A stretch of DNA of 64,000 nucleotides, taken from Fibrobacter sp. (lineage in GTDB: Bacteria > Fibrobacterota > Fibrobacteria > Fibrobacterales > Fibrobacteraceae). The position numbers were made by a program, and so were the translations under genes. The notes under the pieces are model-generated. The model saw nothing but the letters and a program-made list of their open reading frames with translations. It ran no database searches and was not told the origin of the DNA. Shown piece after piece: positions 1-9,091 of the stretch. The stretch lies in assembly GCA_017412605.1 (NCBI GenBank), contig JAFPWY010000003.1, positions 248,001 to 312,000 of the forward strand, written 5' to 3'. Every line of letters starts with the position of its first letter. Positions within the stretch are counted from its first letter, which is position 1.

Positions 1-68
1 TTGTTTTAGGTGGATTTTTTGTATATTTTTGTAGCGTAACTACGAATTTTATACAGAAAGGCTCGTCC

Positions 69-1349
69 ATGATAAGAAATTTTTGGGTAAAGAATTACCT
101 TTCCATTCGCGACAAGCAAGAATTAAGTTTCTTGGCTAAGGGGCCCTCGTCGGAACTTGTTGCGGAAGTTGCCGATGGTGTATTCTTATATAAATTGGGT
201 ATCCTTTATGGTTCGAATGCTTCTGGAAAATCGAACATGCTTACTGCGTTGAATGAAGTGTTCCGCATATTGGTCTTGTCGAAATCAGATGCAAGCAAGA
301 AAATTTACGGAAGCATTCCGTTTGCTCTCACAAAAGATGAACCCATAGAGATGCATGTGTCATTCTATGCCAATGGTATTAGATATGATTATGATGTAAA
401 GTTCAATGAAAAATACATTTTGAATGAAGCCTTGTACTATTATCCCAACAAGTCTAAATCATTATTCTATGAACGTTCATTTGTTGGCGAAAATATACAG
501 GCCGATATCAAGTTTGGAACCAGTCTGAAACTACAGGTTAAGACCCAAGAAAGTATTCGCGAGAACACTTTGAACAACCATAGTGTTTTATCTGTTTGCA
601 GAAAGGCCGCGCTGAAAGAGGATATTGCCCCCTTCAACGAGCTTCATCGTTGGGTCATGGACAACTATCATGATGTGGATGGCGATGGGGAAAGGGGTAT
701 TGTTGAAATTCTAACGGAGGCTTATAATAATCCAAGGAAACGCAAGTTCTATAACGCCATGCTACAGAAGGCTGATTTGAACATTGTGGAATATCGGCCT
801 GTTGTGGAAGATAATTTAATGCCTGCAGAATATCGAGAATACTTTCAAAGGGAAAACTTTCCCCAAAAAATGAAGGATGAATTGCTTAAGCCAACAGTCG
901 ATTCTGTGGCATTTGTCAATCATTCTGTCGATGGCGATTTTGAAATTTCTCTTAATTGGCAGTCAAAAGGGACCCAAAAATACATCCGCATTTTAGATGC
1001 TTTATACGATATGATTACCGGCTCTCATGTGTACTACCTTGATGAATTAGGAGAGGATCTACACAATGACTTGTTGTATTATTACCTTAACGTTTTCATT
1101 TTCAATTCAGGCAAATCGCAACTGATTATCACGAGTCAGGAAACGACGCTCTTGTCTCAAGATTTGATTAATGAAAATAGAGGCGTTGTATGGTTTGTTG
1201 ATAAAAACAAAGAGACTGCATCGTCGACATATTCTCGTGGAGATTCTTTTGGATTGCATAAGAACCTATCCCTTTACAATTCATATCGCATTGGCCGACT
1301 TGGAGCTAAGCCCGAACTTGGTAGTATCTTTATAAATCTGGATGATTGA
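69..1349 (+). CDS. AAA-family ATPase, RloA/AbiLi-like (defence module)
   Basis: A 426-residue SMC/RecF-like ATPase of the AAA_15/AAA_21 type. The Walker A motif GSNASGKSN is at residues 48-56, an ABC-signature-like stretch (SKGTQ) at about 299-303, and the Walker B motif VYYLDELGEDLH at 321-332. Such ATPases drive abortive-infection modules, usually with a TOPRIM or RloB partner. The RloB gene follows with an 8-base overlap, so the two are translationally coupled; this is the layout of RloA-RloB and AbiL. Upstream lie TATATT (22-27) and an AAAGG ribosome site just before the ATG. The pair is visibly more AT-rich than most of the window, which suggests transfer. The family is confident; the exact defence type is inferred. 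Confidence 0.8.
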   Translation: MIRNFWVKNYLSIRDKQELSFLAKGPSSELVAEVADGVFLYKLGILYGSNASGKSNMLTALNEVFRILVLSKSDASKKIYGSIPFALTKDEPIEMHVSFYANGIRYDYDVKFNEKYILNEALYYYPNKSKSLFYERSFVGENIQADIKFGTSLKLQVKTQESIRENTLNNHSVLSVCRKAALKEDIAPFNELHRWVMDNYHDVDGDGERGIVEILTEAYNNPRKRKFYNAMLQKADLNIVEYRPVVEDNLMPAEYREYFQRENFPQKMKDELLKPTVDSVAFVNHSVDGDFEISLNWQSKGTQKYIRILDALYDMITGSHVYYLDELGEDLHNDLLYYYLNVFIFNSGKSQLIITSQETTLLSQDLINENRGVVWFVDKNKETASSTYSRGDSFGLHKNLSLYNSYRIGRLGAKPELGSIFINLDD

Positions 1350-1950
1350 TATGGGCCAACTACGTCAAACAGTTCTTATCTTAGGTGAAGGGCCTACTGA
1401 ATTCTATTACTTCAAGTCCTTGTGCGATGTATTCAAACGTTTGACCATCAAACCAGACTCTCCAAAGCATACGAACCTAACGGAACTTGAGGCTAAGATA
1501 AAAGAGGGCATTGAATTGGGCTTCAACCATATCTTCTGCATTATCGATATGGACACGAAGGACAAAGAACCCGAACATACTCAATATCAAAAGTTGAAAA
1601 AGAAGTATGCCGAACCAATCAAAAAACCAAAGAAAGGTATTGACTGTAAGGTCGAATTTTTCGAAACACATCGCTGTACAGAGTTGTTCTTCCTTTACTA
1701 TTTCCGATACACATCGCGTCCTTATGAAAATCAAGAACAACTTTTAAATGATTTGAATCAGTGTGTGATTTACAAGAAGGCAAATGAGTTCTTCAGAAAG
1801 GGTTTGCACAGCTACTTTGAACGGAACAAAGGAAGTCTTGATAATGCAGTAGCCAATGCTGAAAGATCAATGGCGGAAAAGCAGAAGGATGAAAGAGAAT
1901 ATACATACTCGGAGTTGGGGCGATTAATGACTTTATTGAAAGAATTATAA
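1342..1950 (+). CDS. RloB-like protein, partner of the upstream ATPase
   Basis: A 202-residue RloB-family protein. The N-terminal LILGEGPTEFYYFKSL (residues 12-27) supplies the TOPRIM-like glutamate (E16, E20), and CIIDMDTKD (66-74) supplies the aspartate cluster (D69, D71). In RloB/AbiLii proteins these residues are thought to form a metal-dependent nuclease site triggered by the ATPase partner. The ATG at 1342 lies inside the end of the ATPase gene; a second in-frame ATG at 1351 is possible. Together the two genes form a complete two-gene defence candidate at the edge of an accessory patch. Family call firm; activity inferred. Confidence 0.75.
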   Translation: MIDMGQLRQTVLILGEGPTEFYYFKSLCDVFKRLTIKPDSPKHTNLTELEAKIKEGIELGFNHIFCIIDMDTKDKEPEHTQYQKLKKKYAEPIKKPKKGIDCKVEFFETHRCTELFFLYYFRYTSRPYENQEQLLNDLNQCVIYKKANEFFRKGLHSYFERNKGSLDNAVANAERSMAEKQKDEREYTYSELGRLMTLLKEL

Positions 1951-2065
1951 TGGTAAGAGTGGCTTATAAATACGGCCCTTTTTCCAATGAAAAAATTCCG
2001 CATGAATTGTATACTTTAAACCAGTCCTAAAAATGGGTAACTGACAGGTAGCTGACAATCGATGT

Positions 2066-2266
2066 TTGGATAACACTGCAACTAACAAGGATTTCTTGCT
2101 AGTTCGACAAGAAGGGAAACGGCCGGTTCAGTTTATTGAGTTGTATGAGACTACCTGTCAAAATATCGGCCAGCACATAGAGAATATCTATGTGGACATG
2201 GAACTGCCGAGAGAGGCAACTATAAAGAAATTCTTTATAGTTCAACAGGACGATATATCCCCGTAA
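2066..2266 (+). pseudogene. RhuM-family N-terminal fragment
   Basis: A 66-codon open frame, readable only from a TTG. Residues about 23-60 resemble the N-terminal DNA-binding region of RhuM-type proteins (the 'ELF-TTrQNI-HI-NIf-EgEL-e-s-vKdfl' pattern): here IELYETTCQNIGQHIENIY followed by MELPREATIKKFF. The first residues (KDFLLVRQEGKRPV) look like the segment that normally comes after this region, so the fragment seems rearranged. RhuM proteins are about 330 residues, so this is a remnant. It lies directly after the defence pair, as RhuM genes often do in defence or restriction islands. Confidence 0.5.
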
Positions 2267-2290
2267 TAGGGGAGAACTTGTGTTTTTCCT

Positions 2291-2501
2291 TTGATTAATA
2301 TATTGGAGTCCTTCGTTAAGGCCGTGGATCGCTCATTGAAGTCCCCTGTTTCCGTCTGCCGTGTCAAGGCAGAAGTTCTAAGCGGAGTTAACGGTTTGAA
2401 AAAACTTGCTTTACTCAGGAAAAAACATGGCCCTACCCATTAGCGACATACCGATTCTGACGGGTGCAGCTGCGGAGTCTTTCATTAAGAATGCGAACTA
2501 A
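2291..2501 (+). other. Two overlapping small reading frames, 2291-2443 and 2427-2501
   Basis: The stretch 2267-2640 holds no clear gene. It contains a 50-codon frame from a TTG at 2291, ending in KLALLRKKHGPTH. A 24-codon frame overlaps it, starting at the ATG at 2427 behind an AGGA ribosome site (MALPISDIPILTGAAAE...). The overlap resembles a small antitoxin/toxin-like pair cut short by decay. I do not recognise either product. From 2502 to 2640 I see only AT-rich sequence. Confidence 0.25.
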
Positions 2502-2701
2502 GCTGAGGGCCGAAGGCAAATGGCCTTTCTAGAGTCTTGCCGAATTCGCCCTTCTAATCCAAAAGTTTACACATTTTTTCAAAAAATCTAGGACAAAAAT
2601 CAATTTTAAGACGTCTATAGTAATGGAAGGCGTTCTATTTAAACGGATATGGGGCTTTGTTCTCCCAAAACATACTTATATTTAAGCAAAAGGCTTGCCC
2701 C

Positions 2702-3085
2702 ATGAACATAATCCTTCTATTCCTCCTGCTTGCATCCTCGTTTGCGTTTTCTGGTGCATCGAATGAGGACTTGGGAGAAATCATGACGGGGGCGGTCGTT
2801 GAGCAGGGATTGAATATGACGCCTCTTTTTGCTTTGGCGTTTTGTATTGCCCTTTTCTTCATATTCATTCAGAAAAAGCCGCAGAAGACCCTTCAGGTTT
2901 GCGGTAGTCTGGTTGCGATAGTCTTTGCCGTTGGGCTTGTCACCTGGATTCTTGATTTCATGTCGAGCCATGCCTTTGTGTTCATTCTGCTAGGGGGCTG
3001 CCTGGTATTCGGATGCCTGATTCTCTTTATGGTTTTCTCGCCGCCCAGTCCTCCGAAGAAACAAAACGATTTGCCATGGGAATGA
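2702..3085 (+). CDS. Small integral membrane protein, unknown function
   Basis: The product is 127 residues. The N-terminal hydrophobic stretch IILLFLLLASSFAFSGAS looks like a signal peptide. It is followed by three predicted membrane segments (around FALAFCIALFFIFI, VCGSLVAIVFAVGLVTWIL and AFVFILLGGCLVFGCLILFM) and a short proline/lysine-rich tail. An earlier in-frame ATG (2657) is rejected because a TATATTT -10-like element lies between it and the ATG at 2702. No catalytic motif is visible and I do not recognise the family. It stands alone between the defence remnants and the lipoprotein genes. Confidence 0.6.
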   Translation: MNIILLFLLLASSFAFSGASNEDLGEIMTGAVVEQGLNMTPLFALAFCIALFFIFIQKKPQKTLQVCGSLVAIVFAVGLVTWILDFMSSHAFVFILLGGCLVFGCLILFMVFSPPSPPKKQNDLPWE

Positions 3086-3433
3086 CACAACGATTCCCGT
3101 AGATGGTATTGAAAATATAAAGGCAATTTGTTCTGCGAATTTTAAAAAAGCAAATTGGCTCTTGTTTGATGACAAAAATTTACCGTCGTCTGTCGAATCA
3201 TTTACTCAAGGAATAATTTGTGCAGTAACAAGATGCTTGATGCTTTGGATAATTGAGAAAAAATTTCGTTGCGGTGTATAGACTTGCTTTATTAAAGGGT
3301 AAAACAATAACTTTATCCGACAGATTTAGGACAAACTGGGCTACTGTCCGAGCAATCGGCTTGACCGCCTGCCCCCAAATGTGTATCTTTCAAGGCTAGA
3401 AAACCGCTTTAATGTACACTTAACGGGCCCGTA
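3086..3433 (+). other. Intergenic stretch with an open frame lacking a start
   Basis: This 348-base stretch has no convincing gene. A frame entered from upstream stays open to about 3281 (ending ...IIEKKFRCGV) and reads like ordinary protein (VDGIENIKAICSANFKKANW...), but it has no usable start codon, so it may be a gene fragment. A -10-like TGTATCTTT lies at about 3378-3386, ahead of the lipoprotein gene at 3434. Confidence 0.3.
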
Positions 3434-3751
3434 ATGAAAAAGATCGTTCTTTCTGCTATGCTCCTGCTCGCTTTTTTGCTGAGCGCATGCAATGACACCC
3501 CTATCAAGGGCAAGTGGCAGGCCGCCACGGATGACCTTGTCTTCGACATCATAAACTGCAGGTCCCTCGAGTTTACGTCTACGCGGATGTATATGTGCGG
3601 AATGTCTAGCAAGGTCAAGTACGTGGTCGAGGGGAACAAGGTCGTGGTCGACTCGGGCGACGATTCTCCGCTGGTCTGCGTCCTCGATGGCGACGACAAG
3701 ATGCATTTCGAGATAAACAACAAGCGACTTGACTGGAACAGGGTCAAGTAG
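3434..3751 (+). CDS. Small lipoprotein
   Basis: The product is 105 residues with a lipoprotein signal peptide. The lipobox LLSAC places the acylated Cys at residue 19. The mature part (about 86 residues) starts TPIKGKWQAATDDLVFDI, a pattern seen in small lipocalin-like or META-like lipoproteins that open with 'GKW'. It probably sits in the cell envelope. The next lipoprotein gene starts 19 bases downstream on the same strand, so the two are likely co-transcribed. No specific function is recognised. Confidence 0.65.
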   Translation: MKKIVLSAMLLLAFLLSACNDTPIKGKWQAATDDLVFDIINCRSLEFTSTRMYMCGMSSKVKYVVEGNKVVVDSGDDSPLVCVLDGDDKMHFEINNKRLDWNRVK

Positions 3752-3770
3752 TTTTTGGGGGTTCAGGGAT

Positions 3771-5093
3771 ATGGGTAACACTCATTCATCAAAAATCTGT
3801 CTTTCAGCCGTATTCGTCCTGCTTCTGGCTTTCCTGGCCGCATGTGGCGACGACACCTCCAGCGCCACGGATATCTACGGCAGCAAGGGCGATCACAGCC
3901 GTTCTTCTTCCAGCCGCTCCGTCAAGGTCAGCAAGGCCAATGACGAAGAAGAAGATAAGTCCAGTAGCAGCAGTGCGGAATGCGTGGACGACGACGAGCG
4001 CGAGTACGGCTATATCGGGTTCATGAACGACGCGAAATTCAATGAGATCGAAAATAAGGAGGTTCACATCTGGGCCTTGGCGGAAGACGGCCTCGAGCTG
4101 GTCAAGACGGATACCCTTGACTGCAAGAACATGATCAAGATAGATTCGTCCTTGAGCGGTTTTTATCTTGTCGAGATGAATCTCGAATACAATGCTGCCA
4201 TGAGGTGGATCGACTTCAAGAAAGACATGAAAACCCAAATCTATATGGCAGACTATCCGGTCGAACTAACGGGTTACATCAAGGAGATGGGCATTGGCAT
4301 CAACAAGGCCAAGATCAGGGTTCTGGATATCGAAATGGAAACGCAGCACGATGGCTACTTCTCTTTTGAATATGTTCCCGACGGCGTCCACTACATGACG
4401 GTCGAATACGATGGAGAAACCCGTGTTTACCAAGTCCCGACGACCACGCGGATTGGATACTCGGACAAGCCGGTTGTGAACCAGATCCACTGGGAGTATG
4501 GCGAATATATGATGCTGGACGATTTCGAAGATTGGTCCAGCGGGCGCACCGTCCCCGCAAACACGTTCTGGCTCGGTGGCTATAGATACTTCGGTACCGA
4601 CGCGACGAACGGGGGCGGCAGCCGCTTCAAGGGCGAGGGGGGATTCGCCGACGAGGACAAGTTCCGCTACGACGACATGATGGGCTACTGCCTGTACCTT
4701 AACGTCGATATCGATGAAGAAACCGAAAATCACTATGCTGTCGCCGGGTTCACGCTTGGCAAGGGTTCGACCGATAACGACGAAGGCTTCAGATATTACG
4801 ATATCAGTGACGCGAAGTCCCTTTCGTTCGACGCGAAAGGCAGCGGAAGCCTTTCAATCCAGTTCAAGAACAACCATTCCGGTAGCCCGGACTATGTTAC
4901 GTCGGAAATCCTGGAGCTCGACACCGCATGGAGTTCTTACTCCTATCCGTTTGCCCCGGCCCGCTCCATGCTGACTGCGGTCGAGGCTATCAACTTCATT
5001 ATCGAAGAAGACGCGGAAATCTTTATTGACAACGTAAGACTCGACGGAATTAAGCCGACATCGTGGCTAAGTCATGGCCGGCAGGGTCTTTAG
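3771..5093 (+). CDS. Lipoprotein with a Ser-rich linker and a C-terminal CBM-like domain
   Basis: The product is 440 residues from the ATG at 3771, preceded by a GGG-containing ribosome site; the longer frame from 3729 would delay the signal peptide. The lipobox LAAC lies near residue 25 and is followed by Ser-rich linker blocks (SSSSRS, SSSSS) typical of Fibrobacter surface proteins. A carboxypeptidase-regulatory-like fold segment (VELTGYIKEMGIGINKAKIRV) comes next. The C-terminal domain opens with MMLDDFEDW and resembles galactose-binding CBM11/CBM30-type modules. The likely role is a surface carbohydrate-binding lipoprotein; this rests on the 'DDFED' start and the strand pattern, so the domain call is moderate. 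Confidence 0.6.
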   Translation: MGNTHSSKICLSAVFVLLLAFLAACGDDTSSATDIYGSKGDHSRSSSSRSVKVSKANDEEEDKSSSSSAECVDDDEREYGYIGFMNDAKFNEIENKEVHIWALAEDGLELVKTDTLDCKNMIKIDSSLSGFYLVEMNLEYNAAMRWIDFKKDMKTQIYMADYPVELTGYIKEMGIGINKAKIRVLDIEMETQHDGYFSFEYVPDGVHYMTVEYDGETRVYQVPTTTRIGYSDKPVVNQIHWEYGEYMMLDDFEDWSSGRTVPANTFWLGGYRYFGTDATNGGGSRFKGEGGFADEDKFRYDDMMGYCLYLNVDIDEETENHYAVAGFTLGKGSTDNDEGFRYYDISDAKSLSFDAKGSGSLSIQFKNNHSGSPDYVTSEILELDTAWSSYSYPFAPARSMLTAVEAINFIIEEDAEIFIDNVRLDGIKPTSWLSHGRQGL

Positions 5094-5116
5094 AGTTTGT
5101 TCCACATTTGGGGTAT

Positions 5117-5145
5117 TGACATCCGTGTAAGTTTTTTATACGTTT
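5117..5145 (+). promoter_or_regulatory. Sigma-70-like promoter of the CotH gene
   Basis: TTGACA at 5117-5122 matches the -35 consensus. A 17-base spacer leads to TACGTT at 5140-5145 (a 15-base spacer would give TATACG). The CotH start codon is 41 bases further on, behind a purine-rich AAAGGAAGAG site. Confidence 0.55.
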
Positions 5146-5185
5146 CGGATAGTATAAGTCTAAAACACTTTAAAAAAAGGAAGAG

Positions 5186-8100
5186 ATGATGTTGAATGTT
5201 AAAAATTCATTGTTTTCTCATTGGAAATTGTCCGTTTTAGCGGCAATTTTCTCGGCGGCAATGGCTTTTGCCCAGGATACCGCCTCAGTCGCCACTCCTG
5301 AACTGGTCGTTACCGGGCAACCTGCTGCGATTTCCATTGCAGAGAAGGACTCGTCGGTTACGATCACTTTCAAAGCTCAAAAGGGTGAAGAAACTGTCTC
5401 GTACCAGTGGTTCAAGTCTGCCGACGGCTCTACGGAAAACGCAGAAGCCATCGAAGGGGCTAACGAGGGTTCGTTCAGCACGGAAGTGTTTACCGAAAAG
5501 GGCATCCGTTATTACTTCTGCGTTGCGACCGCCGGCGAAGAATCCGTGACCTCGGATGTCGCCGCGGTGGCCTACACGGGCCTCCCGGTGCTGTACATCA
5601 ACACCGAAATCCCGATGGAGGAAATAACAAAGGATGTGTACGTTTTCGGAAATATGAAACTTGTCTACGAAGACGGCACCAACTTTGCTTATAAATTCGA
5701 GAAAGAAAAAAATGGCGAGAAAAAAGAAGGCATCAAGGGTCGTGGAAATACGACCTGGCAAATGGACAAGAAGGGATACGCCATCAAGTTCGACAAGAAG
5801 CAACAGCTTTTCGGCCTTGCCGCCGCCAAGAAATGGTGCATTATCGCAAACTACGCCGACAAGACGCTGTTGCGTAACGTCTATGCGTCCTTGCTGGCAA
5901 AAAACATCTTCAATGCGGAATGGAATCCCTCCTTCCGCCCTGTAGAAGTGGTGTGGAACGGCGTCTATCAGGGTAATTACATCCTGTGCGAAAGGAATAC
6001 CGTCAGTGCGGGTCGTGTTGATGTCCAGGACATTTCAAATATTGGTAAAGACGATTTCGCAGACGCGAATGGTGATGGCGAAGTCGATATGTACGACGGA
6101 GGCTTTGTCCTGGAAATCGATGGCTGGAGGGATGCTGAATTCTGGTTCGAATCGGAAAAAGCAAAAGCTCCTGTTGCTTTGAAGGACCCCGACGAAGTAT
6201 CCGAAGACATCCAGGAACATGTGAGGACTATTGTTCAGACTGCGGAAAATGCCTTGTACAGCGACAATTTCAAGGATGCTGTGGATGGCTGGCGTAAATA
6301 TTTCGACGAAGAATCCGTAATCGACTGGTTCTTCGTGAACGAAATTGCCCGTAACCACGACGCAAAGGATTCCTCCTCTATTTACAAATTCTACGATCCT
6401 ACCGATTCTAAGCTGCATTACGGCCCGATTTGGGATTTCGACGTTGGATTCGGTAACGATGGCGATGGCGAAGTTGCTGCCGTCACTGGATGGTATGTCA
6501 AGAACGGCTTCTGGACAATCCGCATGTTCGAAGACTCCCTGTTTGTTCATAACGTGATTGAACGCTGGAACGAACAGAAGGAAGCCCTGAACGCTTCTGT
6601 GCAAGACATGTTCCTGTCCTTGGCCAGCAGTGACTCTGTTTCTGCCGAAACCAACTTTATGAAATGGGATATTCTTGGCAAGAAGGTCCATACGAACTCG
6701 GCTGGTTATGAAGAACGTCTCACGTACCAGAGCGAAGTCGATTACATGAAGACATGGGTGGAAGAACGCATTGCCTGGATTGACAACGCTCTCAAGAATT
6801 CGTTCTTTATTTCGTACGATCTCGATGGCGGTACTTTGCCGACCGCCAACCCCAACGTGTTCCTCTCCGAAGATACCGAACCGTTCCAGCTCAACAACCC
6901 GGTTAAGGAAGGGTATGTGTTCGCTGGCTGGAGCGGCACCGGCATAGACGGCACGTCTGAAACGGTCCAGGTTACCGATGATAAGTCGGGCAACAAGGCT
7001 TTCAAGGCCAACTGGAAGGCTGACATCGCTTTCTACGAAGCCTCTTTTGCCGAAAGCGAATTCGTTTATAGCGGCGCTGCGTTGACGCCTGCTGTGGTCG
7101 TTGCCCTCGAAGGCGGCGAACCCTTGACCGCTGAGACGGATTATGTCGTAAGCTACGCGAATAACGTGGAAGCTGGCGTTGCCACCGTGACGATCACCGG
7201 TGTCGGTGACTTTGGCGGCATTCTGGAAAAGACCTTCACGATTGCTCCGAAGCCGGTCACCTTGACTGTTGCCGATACTTCGAAGATGTTTGGCGAAACC
7301 GACCCCGAATTTGGTTTCGCTGTCGAAGGCCTTGTCGAACGTGATGGCGCTGTGGAAGAGCTCAAGGATGTTGAAATCGCCCGTGAAGAAGGCGAAGACG
7401 TGGGCGAATACGCCATTAGCGCGACCGTGAATGCTGAATCCAACCCGAACTACGCAGTGACGGTAGAAAACGGCAAGTTCACGATTGCTCCGAATACTAC
7501 GGAAATTGTCGTCACGATTACCGGACATAAGGACTCGGTGGTGTATGATGGCGAAGAACATTCTGTAAGCGGTTTCGACATGGTATCTAGCGTGGAAGCC
7601 TACTCCGTGGATAACGTCACCTATAGTGGCGATGCCGCTGTAGCCGGTATCGACGCGAAGACTTACGCCATGGGCCTTGCCGAAGGCGATTTCGCAAACT
7701 CCTCCGTCAACTACACGAACGTGTCGTTTGTTGTCGAGGACGGTGGTCTTGAAATCTTCCCGAAGCCGGTCACTTTGACTGTTGCTGATACTTCCAAGAA
7801 CCTCGGTGAAGTTGATCCTGAATTCAGCTACACGGTCGAAGGCCTCCTCACGTTCAATGATATCGAGGATTCCCTGAAGAATGTGACGCTGTCTCGCGAA
7901 GAAGGTTCGGATGCGGGCGAGTACGCCATTACGGCGACGGTCGATGCCGATTCCAATGCGAACTATGCTGTGACGGTCAACAACGGCGTGTTCACGATTA
8001 AGCCGGACACGACGAAGATTATCGTCACCATCACGGGTAACAAGGACACCCTGGAATATAACGGCAAGTCTCAGGCTGTAACCGGATTCCGCGCCACTGC

Positions 8101-9061
8101 CGACAATGCTGCCTACTCCGTCAACTCTGTCAGCTTCTCGGGTAACGCGATTGCGGTCGGAAAGGACGTGAATACATACATCATGAAGCTTTCTGCCGAC
8201 AACTTCAAGAACACTTCCGTCAACTACCCGAACGTGGAATTCGTTATCGAAGACGGTAGCCTCGTGATTACCCAGAAGCTTGTCTACCTGGCTGTAAGGA
8301 ACGAAAGCAAGGACTACGGCGAAAAGGATCCTGAATTCAGCTATGATGTCCTTGGGCTCATTGAGGACGAAAAGCTGAACGATGTTTCGCTGGTCCGCGA
8401 AACCGGTGAAGACCTGGGCGAATACGCCATCAAGGTTGCGGTCGAAAAGCAGTCCAACCCGAATTACAATGTTGGCACGTCTGACGGTGTCTTTACCATC
8501 AGGCCGAATTCCAAGGAAATCATCGTGACAATCAAGGGTCACAAGGATACCGTGGAATACGACAAGGAGAAGCATCGCGTGGAGGGTTACGAAATGTCTT
8601 GCAACAACAAGGCCTATTCTCTTGATAACGTGATCTTCAAGGACTATGCGATCGTTTCCGGTATTGAACCCGGTACGTATCCGATGGGCATCAAGGCGGA
8701 AGATTTCAAGAATTTGTCCGAAAACTACTCGAACGTGGTATTCAAGGTTACGGACGGTAGCCTGACCATCGTCAAGAAGGAAGAAAAGGAAAACAAGGAC
8801 AAGGAGAAAGACAAGAACAAGGAAAAGGAATCCATACTTGCTTCTCGTGCTCCGGCAAGCCTCCTGCAGGTCCATGTCATGGATCGCAACATCCAGGTGA
8901 ACAGCACCCTGACGGGCAAGGTCTATACCGTGTTCGACATGCAGGGCAATGTTGTGCGCAAGGGCCGCGTGGAATCCGCAAGCTTCGAGATTCCGGTCTC
9001 CAAGGCTGGCGTCTACATGGTCCGCGTCGGTACGCTCTCCCAGCGCGTCACCGTCAGGTAA
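5186..9061 (+). CDS. Secreted CotH-kinase protein with MBG repeats and a T9SS-type C-terminus
   Basis: The product is 1291 residues. Order of parts: signal peptide to AMAFAQ (residue 30); an Ig-like segment; a CotH kinase-like domain (about 134-540) with GRGNTTW at 185-191, YAIKFDKK just after, and IWDFDVGFGND in the second half; a Listeria-Bacteroides repeat (about 541-612, YVFAGW); about four MBG/Ig-like repeats each starting like KPVTLTVADTSK; a charged Lys/Glu linker; and a C-terminal module with FDMQGNVVRKG and GVYMVRVG, the pattern of type A type IX secretion sorting domains. CotH proteins are atypical protein kinases. Start at 5186, with an alternative ATG at 5189. Likely exported and cell-surface or extracellular; the substrate is unknown. 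Confidence 0.8.
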   Translation: MMLNVKNSLFSHWKLSVLAAIFSAAMAFAQDTASVATPELVVTGQPAAISIAEKDSSVTITFKAQKGEETVSYQWFKSADGSTENAEAIEGANEGSFSTEVFTEKGIRYYFCVATAGEESVTSDVAAVAYTGLPVLYINTEIPMEEITKDVYVFGNMKLVYEDGTNFAYKFEKEKNGEKKEGIKGRGNTTWQMDKKGYAIKFDKKQQLFGLAAAKKWCIIANYADKTLLRNVYASLLAKNIFNAEWNPSFRPVEVVWNGVYQGNYILCERNTVSAGRVDVQDISNIGKDDFADANGDGEVDMYDGGFVLEIDGWRDAEFWFESEKAKAPVALKDPDEVSEDIQEHVRTIVQTAENALYSDNFKDAVDGWRKYFDEESVIDWFFVNEIARNHDAKDSSSIYKFYDPTDSKLHYGPIWDFDVGFGNDGDGEVAAVTGWYVKNGFWTIRMFEDSLFVHNVIERWNEQKEALNASVQDMFLSLASSDSVSAETNFMKWDILGKKVHTNSAGYEERLTYQSEVDYMKTWVEERIAWIDNALKNSFFISYDLDGGTLPTANPNVFLSEDTEPFQLNNPVKEGYVFAGWSGTGIDGTSETVQVTDDKSGNKAFKANWKADIAFYEASFAESEFVYSGAALTPAVVVALEGGEPLTAETDYVVSYANNVEAGVATVTITGVGDFGGILEKTFTIAPKPVTLTVADTSKMFGETDPEFGFAVEGLVERDGAVEELKDVEIAREEGEDVGEYAISATVNAESNPNYAVTVENGKFTIAPNTTEIVVTITGHKDSVVYDGEEHSVSGFDMVSSVEAYSVDNVTYSGDAAVAGIDAKTYAMGLAEGDFANSSVNYTNVSFVVEDGGLEIFPKPVTLTVADTSKNLGEVDPEFSYTVEGLLTFNDIEDSLKNVTLSREEGSDAGEYAITATVDADSNANYAVTVNNGVFTIKPDTTKIIVTITGNKDTLEYNGKSQAVTGFRATADNAAYSVNSVSFSGNAIAVGKDVNTYIMKLSADNFKNTSVNYPNVEFVIEDGSLVITQKLVYLAVRNESKDYGEKDPEFSYDVLGLIEDEKLNDVSLVRETGEDLGEYAIKVAVEKQSNPNYNVGTSDGVFTIRPNSKEIIVTIKGHKDTVEYDKEKHRVEGYEMSCNNKAYSLDNVIFKDYAIVSGIEPGTYPMGIKAEDFKNLSENYSNVVFKVTDGSLTIVKKEEKENKDKEKDKNKEKESILASRAPASLLQVHVMDRNIQVNSTLTGKVYTVFDMQGNVVRKGRVESASFEIPVSKAGVYMVRVGTLSQRVTVR

Positions 9062-9091
9062 TGGCATCCTGAATTCGCATTAACTAATTTT

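Noticed and set aside
7241-8780. Possible DNA repeat array in the CotH gene
   Set aside because: The repetition is at the protein level (MBG/Ig-like domains, KPVTLTVADTSK units) inside a gene.
6035-9067. 1010-codon minus-strand frame opposite the CotH gene
   Set aside because: It mirrors the codon pattern of the plus-strand gene, has no ribosome site and gives a low-complexity His/Arg/Val product; it is an antisense shadow.
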